A program made the position numbers and the translations under genes. A stretch of DNA of 64,000 nucleotides from Gammaproteobacteria bacterium (GTDB lineage Bacteria; Pseudomonadota; Gammaproteobacteria; HK1), in the NCBI GenBank assembly GCA_021773635.1, contig JAJFJV010000006.1, positions 62,001-126,000 of the forward strand, read 5' to 3'. The notes under the pieces are model-generated. The model was not told the DNA's origin. It saw only the letters and a program-made list of their open reading frames with translations, and did not search any database. The first letter of the stretch is position 1; every line of letters starts with the position of its first letter. Below are positions 9,501-18,763 of this stretch, in pieces.

Positions 9501-12500
9501 GAACGTCGTTACCAGTGCCGCCATCGAGGGTGTCGTCGCCGTGCTGGGCAAAGGGAATATTTGAGGCATCACCGTATAAGGTGTCGCTATCAGAACCGCC
9601 AAACAGGACATCATTGCCACCCTGGCCTCGCAACGTGTCATCACCAGCGCCGCCATCCAGGTAATCACCGCCGTGTGCACTGATCGGGATGGAGGAAGCA
9701 TCACCCCAAAGAAAATCATCACCCGCCCCGCCTAGCAGGCTGTCGTTACCTGCCTCTCCTATTAAGTTATCGACATCTCCCTGACCATAAATAACATCGT
9801 CTCCGGCACCCGCCCATACATAGTCATTACCACCACCCGCATAAATCGTATCCGCACCACTGTCAGCAGGCGCAACGGCCCCGATGACAGGATCGAAGGT
9901 AAACGATGAACTGACCGTCCAATCAAAGCTCTGCGCAGTGTAATCGGCATCGCCAAAAATATAATCCGTACCCGCGCCGCCGATGATCAGGTCATTGCCG
10001 CCACCCCCGGCAAGACCATTTATACCGGGATCGCCCACCACCACATCATCCCCCGACCCGCCGTTGAGCCAGTCGCGGGTGGTGCCCGCAGGCGTGTTGT
10101 CGGAGTTGATGGCGGTAGCCAGATCGATCTCTACATCGGCATACAGATGATCGCTGCCAATGCCACCTACCAGGATGTCGGTATCGGCACCACCTTCGAT
10201 GACATCGTTACCGGCATCACCCTGAACACGATCCTGGCCATCGCCACCACGCAAACGGTCATTGTCCCCACCGCCAAACAACTGATCGTCGTCGGTACCA
10301 CCGTCCAGAAGATCATCACCGGCATTACCCTGCAAGGTGTCCTTCAGTTCACCGCCAAAAATCTCTTCATTGTCGGCGCCGCCAAGCAGGGTATCCGCCC
10401 TGGCCTCGACGATATTGGGGTCGGTAATGACGTTTCCCAGACTATCAAAGCCAAGCTGGATACCGTCCGTGGCGGGGTCCTGATCGATGGGTGCACGGTC
10501 CCCCTGGACGGTGAGGGTGGTTTCTTGCGGAACGGTTTCGTCGATAAAGCTGAGGCCGAGGTTTCCGGCAGAGAAGTTCTGGACCGTGATGCTGCCGGCT
10601 TTGCCGGCGATGGCAATTGTTAAGGGACTGCCATTGACGCCGCTCCAGTTATAGGTCGCCAGCCCATCGGCGCTGCTCCAGGTGCTGTCACCAGGCTGTT
10701 TGCGACCACCGTTTAATACCCGCTGCCTGCCGGTGGCATCCTGATAGACAATATTGCCGTCACCGTCAGTGTCGTCAATGACATCATTGCCACCGCCACT
10801 CTGGTAGAGGTACATATCCTTGCCCTCTCCACCCTTTAGGGTGTCGTCCCCGGCACCGCCATCGAGGTAATCGCGGCCCTTGTTGCCTTCGAGATAATCG
10901 TCACCGCCCTTGCCGAACAGACTGTCATTGCCACCGCGGCCGTAGAGGTGGTCATCGGTCGAACCCTGCGGCCGATCGCCCTGAAGCACGTCGCCACCTT
11001 CGCTGCCGAAAATATACTGGCCATCAGTGGGAGGAGTAATGCCGCCGATGACGAGCCCGCTGGCTTTATCCTCGAAGCGCTTGTCGCCGAGACTCGCAAG
11101 ACCGTCGTTCACAGCCATATTGAGTTTGAGGGCGAGAAACCCGGCGCGGTCGGCGAGGTATAGCTCAGAGAAGTTGTCGAGGTCGAGTTGGCCCTTATTG
11201 TTGTGGTCGGTATAGATTCCGGCGTTGCCGGTGATGGCGAAGGGGTTGAGGTGTTCCAGGGCGTAGCGGTGGGCGATACCGCCGTTGGTCACGGCAGATT
11301 CGATCTGACTGGCAGTAAAAGGCGTGAAGGTGCCGTCGGCGGCAGTGGCGCCGAAGACGTCGATGCCCAGTCCACCGTTGACGGGCAATTCCAGTGCGGT
11401 ATTGATTAACTCAAGGTCGGTATAAAGCTGGTTACGATCACCATCGTATTCATTGCCGGCGCGCTTGGTGAAGCCGGTCCCCAATAACAGCTCACCGACC
11501 ACCGAAACCGCCGCTTCCAGGCTGTTCTCCGCCACATTCGAGGCAGCTTCAAGGAGACCGGTGATTTTGGCAAGGCCTTCCGAGGTGTTCAGATTGTTGT
11601 CGATGCGAGCGAGTAAGTCGTAGACGGCGAGGGAATCGGTCATCTGTGAGCCACTGTGGCCGCCCACGGTTGCCAAACCGCCATTCTCGATGAAGATTCC
11701 GTCATAACCCCCCGGCTGTTGCAGCACCAAGTTGTCCATGGCGGCAAATTCAGGCCCATTTATCCCGTATACATTCTGAATCCGGCTGTCATCAAAGCCC
11801 GGGCCACCACCCAACGATGCAAACAGACTGTTCACAACTGCTTCGCCAATCTTGAAACCCAGGCCGTTCACGGAAATAGCATTGGCATTAATGTTCGGAA
11901 ACAGCCGTGTAAAAGCCATCGCCAGATGCCCGCCCAAGGAATGCCCGGAAACCTCTATAGAAACTGGAGCAACTAAGAATGCACCACCGCCGGTTTGCAG
12001 AGAAACATCCGCGAGCTGAGATGAATCCACAAAATCAATTGTGCCAAAGTCGGGGTTAAGCACTGCCGCAGTATAGTTTGCATTCTTCGCAGTCGTTGCC
12101 CGTTGCCAGAAGTTGTATAAATCGACGAGCTGAAGTCGCGCCACGCCGTTACTGACAATGAGAGCGGCATCGGCGAGGAAATCGACCGCGTAGTTGGCCG
12201 TAGTAGAACCACGGATCGCCAGCGAATACTGGCCCGATGGAGTTCCATCCATATTTAGCCGCTCAAATACCGTTGCGGAGAAACCGCTTGCGGTGTCCGG
12301 GAGGTGGTCGATAATTCTCCATTGATCTACGAACTCGGTAGCTTGGGCAGTGGAGAAGCTCATGTTGTTGAAGCTGCCATTTTTAAGAGCGGCCTCAATA
12401 TCCAACGTATTGGTCAACAAATCGCCGGCATTATCGACAAGGTTTGCGTATGCAGCTTCAGCTAACTGTGCCTGTTCAAACAATGAGGATACGAAGTTCA

Positions 12501-12501
12501 T
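6535..12501 (-). CDS. Large RTX exoprotein with N-terminal lipase-like alpha/beta hydrolase domain
   Basis: The 1988-residue protein is the probable substrate of the adjacent HlyBD exporter. Residues 1 to about 300 look like a lipase fold: an oxyanion-like [15 protein letters not shown], the nucleophile elbow [11 protein letters not shown] (Ser188), and a candidate catalytic histidine in VGGHSGSQ (His282). From about 505 to 1690 run blocks of calcium-binding nonapeptides (GGxGxDxLx) alternating with segments of the form NTLxFGxGI, LPDGG, FADG, QLLA, matching the haemolysin-type calcium-binding-related domain. An Ig-like putative domain lies at about 1690-1770, then a last RTX block. The C-terminus with [19 protein letters not shown] is a typical uncleaved type I secretion signal. 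There is no hlyC acyltransferase, so it is probably a lipase or esterase rather than an acylated pore-former. Confidence 0.9.
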   Translation of the reverse strand: MNFVSSLFEQAQLAEAAYANLVDNAGDLLTNTLDIEAALKNGSFNNMSFSTAQATEFVDQWRIIDHLPDTASGFSATVFERLNMDGTPSGQYSLAIRGSTTANYAVDFLADAALIVSNGVARLQLVDLYNFWQRATTAKNANYTAAVLNPDFGTIDFVDSSQLADVSLQTGGGAFLVAPVSIEVSGHSLGGHLAMAFTRLFPNINANAISVNGLGFKIGEAVVNSLFASLGGGPGFDDSRIQNVYGINGPEFAAMDNLVLQQPGGYDGIFIENGGLATVGGHSGSQMTDSLAVYDLLARIDNNLNTSEGLAKITGLLEAASNVAENSLEAAVSVVGELLLGTGFTKRAGNEYDGDRNQLYTDLELINTALELPVNGGLGIDVFGATAADGTFTPFTASQIESAVTNGGIAHRYALEHLNPFAITGNAGIYTDHNNKGQLDLDNFSELYLADRAGFLALKLNMAVNDGLASLGDKRFEDKASGLVIGGITPPTDGQYIFGSEGGDVLQGDRPQGSTDDHLYGRGGNDSLFGKGGDDYLEGNKGRDYLDGGAGDDTLKGGEGKDMYLYQSGGGNDVIDDTDGDGNIVYQDATGRQRVLNGGRKQPGDSTWSSADGLATYNWSGVNGSPLTIAIAGKAGSITVQNFSAGNLGLSFIDETVPQETTLTVQGDRAPIDQDPATDGIQLGFDSLGNVITDPNIVEARADTLLGGADNEEIFGGELKDTLQGNAGDDLLDGGTDDDQLFGGGDNDRLRGGDGQDRVQGDAGNDVIEGGADTDILVGGIGSDHLYADVEIDLATAINSDNTPAGTTRDWLNGGSGDDVVVGDPGINGLAGGGGNDLIIGGAGTDYIFGDADYTAQSFDWTVSSSFTFDPVIGAVAPADSGADTIYAGGGNDYVWAGAGDDVIYGQGDVDNLIGEAGNDSLLGGAGDDFLWGDASSIPISAHGGDYLDGGAGDDTLRGQGGNDVLFGGSDSDTLYGDASNIPFAQHGDDTLDGGTGNDVLFGQGGNDSLFGSTGDDILYGEQGDDVLYGDANNDTLYGDVGDDILEGGAGNDTLEGGAGRDSYLYNLGDGTDSVVDSGANTLRFGTGIGIADLAITPSQGAFNINLPDGGAVQLQGFFAINATSTLSIDRVEFADGTALNQAQLLALGSNQDGTPQDDIVYGSNGDDVLQGNDGNDFLYGLDGADTLFGGGGNDTLFGLDGDDMLDGGDGDDVLDGRLGNDTLNGGAGNDLLSGVHGDDVLDGGQGNDTLQGDLGNDALYGGAGDDLLIGGVGNDLVAGGTGHDTYLFGAFDGSDSLVDSGSNTLRFGAGLFGGGITASDISVTLSSGAFNIDVSLSVFGGVSPAGSIQIQNFDQADPANTLGIDLVEFSDGSTLDQAGLLALVSDPAGTPQNDILYGSDANDVLQGNGGADILFAGTGNDTLSGDDGDDTLNGGPGNDVLAGGAGHDSYVYNVGDGVDTLVDTSGNTLIFGAGIGDTDISLSLGSLKLNFPDGGAIHVEGFDPDDPVNSLSIDQFKFADGAILNPAQLLARGFDLDGTELDDTLSGTTVTDRLMGFAGNDTLVGKAGDDRLDGGTGNDTLDGGADADTYVFGPGYGQDVIAPQSLPDAGDIIEMDVASGQVLVSREGMDLVLAIDGTQDRLTVQSFFSNGIDYPLSEVHFADSSVWDLPAILGQVEQPPALLTPPEDRMILKYLPFSFSLPADTFSSGTPLTYGSTLADGSTLPSWLTFDPLTLSYSGNPIRDGGNHAIQLQAQDQSGTTVGATFNLFVNSNPDAVLGAVTSDRLAGTNGSDIFDGQDGRDVLKGRDGNDRLYGGAGDDKLKGQNGDDTLYGGSGDDKLTGGRGNDVLTGGPGDDRLVGGRGDDTYLFGLGDGHDSIKDRQGNDRLLFGEGIAPDDLWFWRDNQDLNIGVLGGSEGVTMEHWYRDGRATSMASFTTSDGQVLLEAQVAQLVSAMASFVPTSSGALSPSPVLREEVQGVIAASWQPM
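6840..10935 (-). repeat. RTX nonapeptide repeat arrays within the exoprotein gene
   Basis: The coding strand repeats GGxGxDxLx-type nonapeptides in several blocks, separated by four or five copies of a spacer module (near 9240, 8580, 8085, 7640 and a terminal version near 6800). A longer imperfect repeat with the core GDAS-IP-HG-D-LDGG occurs twice around 9530-9720. In RTX proteins these repeats are disordered in the calcium-poor cytoplasm and fold into beta-rolls on binding calcium outside the cell. The repetition also makes this stretch prone to recombination and assembly collapse. Confidence 0.85.
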
Positions 12502-13103
12502 TTTTTCGCTCCCAAGAATTTATTGCGAAAATTCCTTAATGCGTCTTGATGAACCCCACCACCATCACAATGGTGATTTACCATCCAAAACCTTACGGTT
12601 CCAGGAGGCCCGGACCTATCATCAACGCGATTGCCACTGCCAAAACCTACATATCTAGCTAGCACTTCATTTTTGTCTCTATCTACGACTGCCTGCTCCA
12701 TACGTATGATCGGAAGAGACTGCGATGTGTCCTGCTGGGTTACTACCCAACTAAATTGCTGATTTAAAAAATATGTATCGGTGTAATTCCCCATATCGCC
12801 CTGACGCGTAGACGATTCACCCTTATTCGTCACGAGCGTCTCTAACACCCCCGGATTCTCAGCCTTCCACTGACCCACCGTCTTGTACACCCAAAATCCC
12901 GCTTCGGTAGCACAAAAATATTTGTGTGTAATCACCGTGGGAATGTGGTCCCAGAACACCAGAAGATACATCACCAGCGCCGCGCCACCCCCCCAACGCC
13001 AAGGGCTCTTGTCATTCCTCCTAGCAGCCCGCGTGGCAGCCACTACCACCGTTATTGAGACAATCAAATACAGCGCCAACGCGCCAAGAACGACCAAGCC
13101 CAT
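12498..13103 (-). CDS. Small membrane protein of unknown function, coupled to the RTX gene
   Basis: The 201-residue product has two predicted membrane segments, at about residues 2-23 and 40-56, separated by a basic loop ([14 protein letters not shown]). A soluble domain of about 140 residues follows, containing [15 protein letters not shown] and, near the end, [13 protein letters not shown] recognise no named family. Its stop overlaps the RTX start as ATGA, so it is the first gene of the secretion operon and probably sets translation of the exoprotein. A role as a membrane accessory or protective protein for the lipase is only inference from position. Confidence 0.72.
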   Translation of the reverse strand: MGLVVLGALALYLIVSITVVVAATRAARRNDKSPWRWGGGAALVMYLLVFWDHIPTVITHKYFCATEAGFWVYKTVGQWKAENPGVLETLVTNKGESSTRQGDMGNYTDTYFLNQQFSWVVTQQDTSQSLPIIRMEQAVVDRDKNEVLARYVGFGSGNRVDDRSGPPGTVRFWMVNHHCDGGGVHQDALRNFRNKFLGAKK

Positions 13104-13428
13104 TACGCTAACTCCTCAGCGAGTAAATGATTATTTGATGCTGCTTCGAAAATGGCGGCTCGCCCTGCAAGACATGAAGGCTCAAGGACGCGACACAATG
13201 CTGCAACGGCATTAGCAATACATAAGCGGAAAGCAGGCATGCCAGTGCATGCAAATGGGAGGTGTATTTCTGCCATACATCCGTGTATGTCCATGGCCTG
13301 ATGTTGCTCCGTGATTACCAGCAGCCTGTCTTACCGTAATCTACAAGTTGGAAGCGTGCAAGCTGTTAGAAAATTGCCAAGTGCTTGATCGTTACTTGTA
13401 GTTCATCAGGAACTTTTCAATGACCTGG
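13104..13428. other. Gene-free stretch upstream of the RTX secretion operon
   Basis: No credible gene is seen. A 63-codon minus-strand frame ending at 13103 has no ribosome-binding site or recognisable protein. This stretch must hold the promoter of the minus-strand RTX operon. I find only weak candidates, such as TTGCAC near 13359, without a good -10. It contains the inverted repeat listed separately. Confidence 0.5.
13274..13289. repeat. Inverted repeat upstream of the RTX operon, possible operator
   Basis: CATACA and TGTATG form a perfect 6-base inverted repeat around a four-base centre. It sits about 170 bases before the first gene of the secretion operon, where a regulator could bind. 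No T-run follows, so it is not a terminator. A repeat this short can arise by chance. Confidence 0.25.
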
Positions 13429-13695
13429 TTAGCCAAGCATCCTGCGTATCGTCTCTTCATATTCTGGAAAATAGCGCCCGATGACGGGAAGATCGAAACG
13501 TCGCAGGATGCTGGTATTGGGTTCGCGTTCAAGCAGGAATTCGAAGGATTTTTTCACCAGCGTTAGAGCGTCCGTGTGACCACCCGTCAGTTGGTGGCAA
13601 TAGCCGGGGTCTACGGTGACGGTGTGGGTGGTGGTGCTGGCGGCAGTAACCGTGACCTTGAAGGTACGCTCGTCGATGGCTTCCACCTGGATCAT
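13429..13695 (-). CDS. Small conserved-looking protein of unknown function
   Basis: The 88-residue protein starts MIQVEAIDERTFKVTV and ends PEYEETIRRMLG. A strong GGGAGGG lies just before the ATG at 13695, which decides this start over the upstream in-frame codons. It appears as a short beta-rich N-terminal half with many threonines (TAASTTTHTVTV) and a helical C-terminal half. No membrane segment or signal peptide is evident. It follows the alcohol dehydrogenase stop by 22 bases on the same strand and so ends a three-gene unit. I do not recognise the family. Confidence 0.7.
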   Translation of the reverse strand: MIQVEAIDERTFKVTVTAASTTTHTVTVDPGYCHQLTGGHTDALTLVKKSFEFLLEREPNTSILRRFDLPVIGRYFPEYEETIRRMLG

Positions 13696-13717
13696 ACCGT
13701 TCCCTCCCATGAGATTG

Positions 13718-14899
13718 TTATAGACGCTGCTCCAGCACCGTGCGCAACTCGGCATCGGTGAGCACGATGGGGTTGGATTTCATGCTGCCACCACGGGCGT
13801 TGGCGACGACCTGATCGAGCCCGCTCTCTTCCACGCCATACCGGGACAGTGGCGCAAGCTGCATTTGCCCGGTCCAGTCCTCCAGTATGGATACCAGCAC
13901 CTCGCAGGCTTCGTCGCGCGGGTGGTGGTGTCCACTCAATACGCTACCAGCCCGGGCATAACGGGCAAGTGCCGGGCCGTCCGCATCGCGTTCGAGCAAG
14001 GCATCCAGATTCATGCGGGTGGCGGCTGCCACCAGAGTGCCGCAGACGACGCCGTGGGGGATGGGGTAGAAGGCGCCGAGAGGAGATGCCAAACCATGTA
14101 CCGAACCGAGGCCGGTCTGGGCAAGATTGATGCCGGAAACCAGCGAGGCCCAGGCCATGCGCTCGCGCGCCACTGCATCCGCACCCGCTGATTCAAAGAG
14201 CGGCAGCAAGCCTTCGCGCACGGCACGTAAGGCATCCAGCCCGAGGGCATCGGTAAAGGAGTTCGCACCCGTGGAAACATAGGATTCCAGCACCTGGGTC
14301 AACGCATCCATGCCGTTGGCGGCGATGACCGCGGGCGGGCAGGAGGCCAGCAGGTCCGGGTCGACAATGGCGTATTCCGCCACCAACTTGTCGTGGCGGA
14401 AGGATTTCTTGAAACCGTCCGGCCCCTGGATGCTCAGCACCGCATTCTTGGTGGCCTCGCTGCCGGTGCCGGCAGTGGTGGGTACCGCCACCAGCGGAAC
14501 CGCCGGCCCACTGTAGGACAACTCCGGGCCGACACCTTCCAGATAATCCATCACCGAGCGCTGGACCCGCAGCAACCCGGCGATGGCCTTGGCCGCATCC
14601 AAGGCACTGCCGCCGCCAATGCCGAGCACGACATCGAAGTTATCACCGCCATAGGTTTGAACGGCATCATCCACCAGCTGCGGCGAGGGCTCACCGGCCA
14701 CGCTGACCTGTTCCCAGGCAATGTTTCGCTGCCGGAATTGCGAGCGCAGTTGCTCCCATTGCGGCGTCGCCATAAACGAGTGCGCCCCGGTAACCAGCAG
14801 CACCCGGTTACCGAAGCCGCTGACGATATCCGGCACCCGCTCGATAACACCGCAACCGAACTCGATGCGTGGCAGGCGGGCGATGGAAAAAGGCGTCAC
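13718..14899 (-). CDS. Iron-containing alcohol dehydrogenase (group III)
   Basis: The 393-residue protein is an NAD(P)-dependent iron alcohol dehydrogenase. It has the nucleotide-binding GIGGGSALDAAKAIAG (about residue 90), the segment VPTTAGTGSEATKNAV, and metal-ligand regions including the His of GLGSVHGLASPLGA and of FYPIPHGVVCG. Substrate cannot be inferred beyond an alcohol or aldehyde. The GTG at 14899 overlaps the stop of the upstream monooxygenase gene as GTGA, which is why this start was chosen over a longer frame beginning inside that gene. Confidence 0.88.
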   Translation of the reverse strand: MTPFSIARLPRIEFGCGVIERVPDIVSGFGNRVLLVTGAHSFMATPQWEQLRSQFRQRNIAWEQVSVAGEPSPQLVDDAVQTYGGDNFDVVLGIGGGSALDAAKAIAGLLRVQRSVMDYLEGVGPELSYSGPAVPLVAVPTTAGTGSEATKNAVLSIQGPDGFKKSFRHDKLVAEYAIVDPDLLASCPPAVIAANGMDALTQVLESYVSTGANSFTDALGLDALRAVREGLLPLFESAGADAVARERMAWASLVSGINLAQTGLGSVHGLASPLGAFYPIPHGVVCGTLVAAATRMNLDALLERDADGPALARYARAGSVLSGHHHPRDEACEVLVSILEDWTGQMQLAPLSRYGVEESGLDQVVANARGGSMKSNPIVLTDAELRTVLEQRL

Positions 14900-15186
14900 G
14901 GCAGCAGGCCTTCGTAGGGCACGCCCTTGCGTGGTGAGGCCATCCAGTCGGCCACCGTGTCCCGCCATGTTGCGTAATGCGAAGCTTGTTTGTGTGCCGC
15001 CGCGTCTTCCGCCGAACGGTAGGCCTCGTAGAGTACGAAGCGCGTTGGATCCTCGTCCAGCTGCAGGACATCGAAGCGGAGATTACCCGACTCCTGTACC
15101 GAGGCCTCATGGTTCAGGCGCGATGCCTCAATGAAGGCATCGAGATGTTCGGGTTTCACATGGACGTGCACGATGGTGACTTGCAT
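14896..15186 (-). CDS. Antibiotic biosynthesis monooxygenase-domain protein, LsrG/YgiN-like
   Basis: The 96-residue protein has the ABM ferredoxin-like fold signature: HVHVKPEHLDAFIEA, GNLRFDVLQLDEDPTRF, YEAYRSAEDAAAHK, and a C-terminal SPRKGVPYEGLLP. It resembles LsrG, the isomerase of phospho-AI-2 breakdown, more than the quinol monooxygenase YgiN, but no lsr genes are nearby. Coupled by a 4-base overlap to an iron alcohol dehydrogenase, it more likely serves a small catabolic or detoxification step. The exact reaction is unknown. Confidence 0.82.
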   Translation of the reverse strand: MQVTIVHVHVKPEHLDAFIEASRLNHEASVQESGNLRFDVLQLDEDPTRFVLYEAYRSAEDAAAHKQASHYATWRDTVADWMASPRKGVPYEGLLP

Positions 15187-15234
15187 GGCGGCGTTCCTCC
15201 CGTGGGCTGTCCGGACTTTAGCAAAACCGTTCGA

Positions 15235-16515
15235 CTATTTGCGCCCCACGGCACGGTGGCCAATGTCGCGGCGGAAATAGACCCCGTCCCACCAGATCTT
15301 GTCCACTTCACGATAGGCGTTGGTCTGGGCGTCTTCCACGGTTTCGCCGAGGGCACAGACGCAGAGCACCCGGCCACCGTCGGTGACCACATCCCCGTTG
15401 TTGAGGGTGGTGCCGGCATGGAAGACCTTGGTGCCCGGTGTGGTGATTTGCTCCAGGCCCTGGATGGCATCGCCTTTACGATAGCTGCGTGGATAACCGC
15501 CTGCGCTCAGGACCACGCCAAGGGCAACCCGCGAATCCCATTCCGCGGTAGCGGTGTCCAGCGTGCCCTCCACCGCATCCTCACATAACGCCACGAGATC
15601 ACTTTTCAGGCGCATGAGAATAGGCTGGGTTTCCGGATCCCCAAAACGACAGTTGTATTCCAGCACCTTGGGATTACCGGCGTCATCAATCATCAGGCCC
15701 GCGTAGAGAAAGCCGGTATAGGGATTACCGTCTTCGGCCATGCCGCGCACGGTGGGCTCGATGACTTCCGTCATCACACGCTGGTGCAGCGCCTCGGTGA
15801 CCACCGGCGCGGGGGAATAGGCACCCATGCCACCGGTGTTGGGACCACGATCCCCTTCGTCACGGGCCTTGTGATCCTGCGAGCTGGCCAGTGCCAGAAT
15901 GTGGCTGCCGTCCACCATGCAGATGAAGCTGGCCTCCTCGCCGAACAGGAACTCCTCCACCACGATGCTGCGACCGGCGGCGCCAAAGCTGTCTTCACCC
16001 AGCATCTCGGTGGCAGCGCGCTCGGCATCCGCCACGGTTTCCGCCAGCACCACACCCTTGCCGGCAGCCAGACCATCGGCCTTGATAACGATAGGAGCGC
16101 CCTGGGCACGAATGTATTCAAGAGCCGGCTGGAGTTCGGTAAAGCTCTGATAGGCTCCGGAGGCAATGTTGTAACGGGCCAGAAAATCCTTGGTATAGGA
16201 CTTGGAGGCCTCCAGTTGCGCAGCGGCACGGGTCGGCCCGAAGATACGCAGGCCGTGTTCCCGGAAGCTGTCGACAACGCCTTCCGCCAGTGGCGCCTCA
16301 GGCCCCACAATGGTCAGCTCAATCTTGTTTTCGCTGGCAAAACGCAGCAACCTGGGAATGTTTTCTGCTGCGATGGGGAGATTGCGCACCTTGTCCTCGC
16401 CCTCAGTGCCGGCATTACCCGGGGCGACAAAGACCTCGCTGACCTGCGGCGACTGGGCCGCCTTCCAGGCCAGTGCATGTTCCCGTCCACCGCCCCCGAT
16501 GATCAGTACTTTCAT
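15235..16515 (-). CDS. purD: Phosphoribosylamine-glycine ligase
   Basis: PurD joins glycine to phosphoribosylamine using ATP, the second step of purine synthesis. The protein starts MKVLIIGGGGREHALAWK and shows the ATP-grasp features KADGLAAGKGVVLA (about residue 145) and EYNCRFGDPETQ (about 287). At 426 residues it has the family's length. The ATG at 16515 was chosen because GGAG lies eight bases upstream; an in-frame GTG lies three codons earlier. It follows purH after 18 bases, giving the common purH-purD pair. Confidence 0.96.
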   Translation of the reverse strand: MKVLIIGGGGREHALAWKAAQSPQVSEVFVAPGNAGTEGEDKVRNLPIAAENIPRLLRFASENKIELTIVGPEAPLAEGVVDSFREHGLRIFGPTRAAAQLEASKSYTKDFLARYNIASGAYQSFTELQPALEYIRAQGAPIVIKADGLAAGKGVVLAETVADAERAATEMLGEDSFGAAGRSIVVEEFLFGEEASFICMVDGSHILALASSQDHKARDEGDRGPNTGGMGAYSPAPVVTEALHQRVMTEVIEPTVRGMAEDGNPYTGFLYAGLMIDDAGNPKVLEYNCRFGDPETQPILMRLKSDLVALCEDAVEGTLDTATAEWDSRVALGVVLSAGGYPRSYRKGDAIQGLEQITTPGTKVFHAGTTLNNGDVVTDGGRVLCVCALGETVEDAQTNAYREVDKIWWDGVYFRRDIGHRAVGRK

Positions 16516-16533
16516 CTGTTTCACTCCATCACT

Positions 16534-18102
16534 TTAGTGGCGGAAATGGCGCATGCCGGTGAATACCATGGCAATGTCATGTTCATCCGCGGCAGCGATG
16601 ACCTCTTCATCACGAATTGACCCACCCGGCTGGATTACCGCGGTGATACCCACCTCGGCGGCGGCGTCGATACCATCGCGGAAGGGGAAAAAGGCGTCAG
16701 AGGCCATCACCGAGCCACGCACCTCCAGATCCTCGTCCGCCGCCTTAATGGCCGCGATACGGGCACTGTAGATCCGGCTCATCTGTCCCGCGCCCACACC
16801 GATGGTGCGCTGGTCACGGCAATAGACAATGGCATTGGACTTAACGAACTTCGCCACCTTCCAGGCGAATAACAGGTCAGCCTGCTCGCTGGCACTCGGT
16901 GCCCGCTGGCTAACTACTTTGAGATCGTCAGCAGCAATACGGCCAGCATCGCTTTCCTGCACCAACAAACCACCACCAACCCGCTTCAGATTCCATTCAC
17001 CGGCCGCCTGTCCCTGCCAGCTACCGGTGCTGAGCACCCGCACCCCGGGCTTTGAAGTCAACACCTTGCGGGCTTCCTCGCTCACACTCGGGGCGAGGAT
17101 CACCTCGACGAACTGGCGATCGATAATGGCCTGGGCCAGGGCACCATCCAGAGTCTGATTGAGGGCAATGATGCCACCAAAGGCAGAGGTGGGGTCGGTT
17201 CCGAAGGCAAGGTCGTAGGCCTCGCCAAGATCGGCGGCTACCGCAACGCCACAAGGATTGGCGTGCTTGACGATAACGCAGGCGGGCTCCGCTCCAAACT
17301 CCTTCACGCACTCCAGCGCCGCATCGGCGTCGGCGACATTATTAAAGGAAAGTGGCTTGCCCTGAATCAATTCCGCGCTGGCCAGTGTGGCGGGCGGAGC
17401 ACCTGCGGTATTCCTGTAGAAGGCCGCTCCCTGGTGAGGGTTTTCCCCATAACGCATGTCCTGGAGCTTTTCGAACTGCAGCGACAGAGTCGGGGGAAAA
17501 GGGGTCTCACTCTCGGTCTTCACGCTACCGAGGTAGTTGGCAATAGCACCATCGTAATGGGCGGTGTGAGCGTAGGTTTTGCGCGCCAGTTCAAACCGCG
17601 TTTCCGCGCTAACGGCCCCATTACCGGCACGCAGTTCCTCCAGCACCCGATCGTAATCAGCGGCATCCACCACCACAGTCACTGCGGCATGATTTTTTGC
17701 CGCCGCGCGCAGCATGGCGGGGCCACCAATATCGATATTCTCGATGGCCTCCGGGAGACTGCAATCTGGATTGGCAACCGTCTGCTCGAAGGGATAGAGG
17801 TTCACCACCAGCAGATCGATGGGGGCGATATCATGCTCCGCCATTACCTCGGTATCCACATCACGCCGTCCGAGCAGGCCGCCGTGGATGCGTGGATGCA
17901 GGGTCTTCACCCGCCCGTCCATGATCTCGGGAAAGCCCGTGTGCTCCGAGACCTCGGTCACCGCAATGCCGGCGGACTGGAGTAATTTTGCCGTGCCTCC
18001 AGTGGACAGTATATCGATACCGAGTTCTGCCAGGGCCCTGGAAAATGCCTCAATGCCCTGCTTGTCCGAAACGCTGATGAGCGCGCGCCCAACCCTCGCC
18101 AT
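16534..18102 (-). CDS. purH: Bifunctional AICAR formyltransferase / IMP cyclohydrolase
   Basis: PurH carries out the last two steps of IMP synthesis. The 522-residue protein has an N-terminal MGS-like cyclohydrolase domain ([41 protein letters not shown]) and a C-terminal formyltransferase domain with [20 protein letters not shown] and, near the end, [14 protein letters not shown] and [17 protein letters not shown] precedes the ATG. It lies 137 bases downstream of fis, as in many gammaproteobacteria, and upstream of purD. Confidence 0.97.
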   Translation of the reverse strand: MARVGRALISVSDKQGIEAFSRALAELGIDILSTGGTAKLLQSAGIAVTEVSEHTGFPEIMDGRVKTLHPRIHGGLLGRRDVDTEVMAEHDIAPIDLLVVNLYPFEQTVANPDCSLPEAIENIDIGGPAMLRAAAKNHAAVTVVVDAADYDRVLEELRAGNGAVSAETRFELARKTYAHTAHYDGAIANYLGSVKTESETPFPPTLSLQFEKLQDMRYGENPHQGAAFYRNTAGAPPATLASAELIQGKPLSFNNVADADAALECVKEFGAEPACVIVKHANPCGVAVAADLGEAYDLAFGTDPTSAFGGIIALNQTLDGALAQAIIDRQFVEVILAPSVSEEARKVLTSKPGVRVLSTGSWQGQAAGEWNLKRVGGGLLVQESDAGRIAADDLKVVSQRAPSASEQADLLFAWKVAKFVKSNAIVYCRDQRTIGVGAGQMSRIYSARIAAIKAADEDLEVRGSVMASDAFFPFRDGIDAAAEVGITAVIQPGGSIRDEEVIAAADEHDIAMVFTGMRHFRH

Positions 18103-18239
18103 TGCTGTCCCCTTAGTGTGTGCTTGCTTGAAATAAGCTCGTCATTTTAACAGCTGGCGACACAAAAGGCGGGCACATCCAGGCACTCGAAACCATGGAT
18201 TTGAAGCTAACAGAAGGTAGGAATGAACAGCGGGGTTAG

Positions 18240-18554
18240 TTAGCGCCCACTCGTGCCATTTAGGCCGTAGCGCTTGAGCTTTGTTCTCAGGGTGCCGCGA
18301 TTGATACCCAGCACCGACGCCGCCTGGCTCTGGTTACCATTGGTGTGGCGCATAACCGCTTCCAGCAGTGGCGCCTCTACCTCGCCGAGTACCATGTCGT
18401 ACAACCCGCAGGCCTCATGACTACCGAGATGCTCAAAGTAGCACTCCACTGCCAGACGTACGCATTCCCGCAGTGGTTCGCGGCGAGATTCCCCCGGGGT
18501 ACTCAAGACCTCTGCTGCGGTTTGAGCGTCCTTCCCTGTTTGGCCTTCTTTCAC
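18240..18554 (-). CDS. fis: DNA-binding protein Fis
   Basis: Fis is a nucleoid-associated homodimer that bends DNA and activates stable RNA genes. The C-terminal helix-turn-helix GNQSQAASVLGINRGTLRTKLKRYGLN is clear at the end of this 104-residue protein, and the N-terminal part carries the usual helices PLRECVRLAVECYFEHL. Start is GTG at 18554. The N-terminal 20 residues are not conserved with Fis, so a shorter protein is possible. In many relatives fis is co-transcribed behind dusB; here about 210 gene-free bases precede it. Confidence 0.92.
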   Translation of the reverse strand: MKEGQTGKDAQTAAEVLSTPGESRREPLRECVRLAVECYFEHLGSHEACGLYDMVLGEVEAPLLEAVMRHTNGNQSQAASVLGINRGTLRTKLKRYGLNGTSGR

Positions 18555-18763
18555 GCTTCAGAGCCCAACCCTAAGAAGCATCTTCCCGGCATGATACTCA
18601 CCGCTGAAGAAGCACGTGGATAACGAGTGTGTACTGCGGAGATGGGAGCCCACCCAACTAATCCGCAGGGGGGTGTCATGTTACGCCTTTCAACCAACCG
18701 GCAGAAGACGGGAGCGGAACTTAAGCAGATGTTTTCGTGACCCAGGCCACATTTTTACAGTGG

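Noticed and set aside
6874-10623. Several long plus-strand open frames opposite the RTX gene
   Set aside because: They are antisense shadows caused by the repetitive RTX coding sequence, with low-complexity products.
13103-13294. 63-codon minus-strand open frame before the RTX operon
   Set aside because: No ribosome-binding site, odd composition and no recognisable protein; it is more likely promoter DNA.
18608-18616. DnaA-box-like TTATCCACG upstream of fis
   Set aside because: A single 8/9 match outside the origin region; expected by chance in a window of this size.
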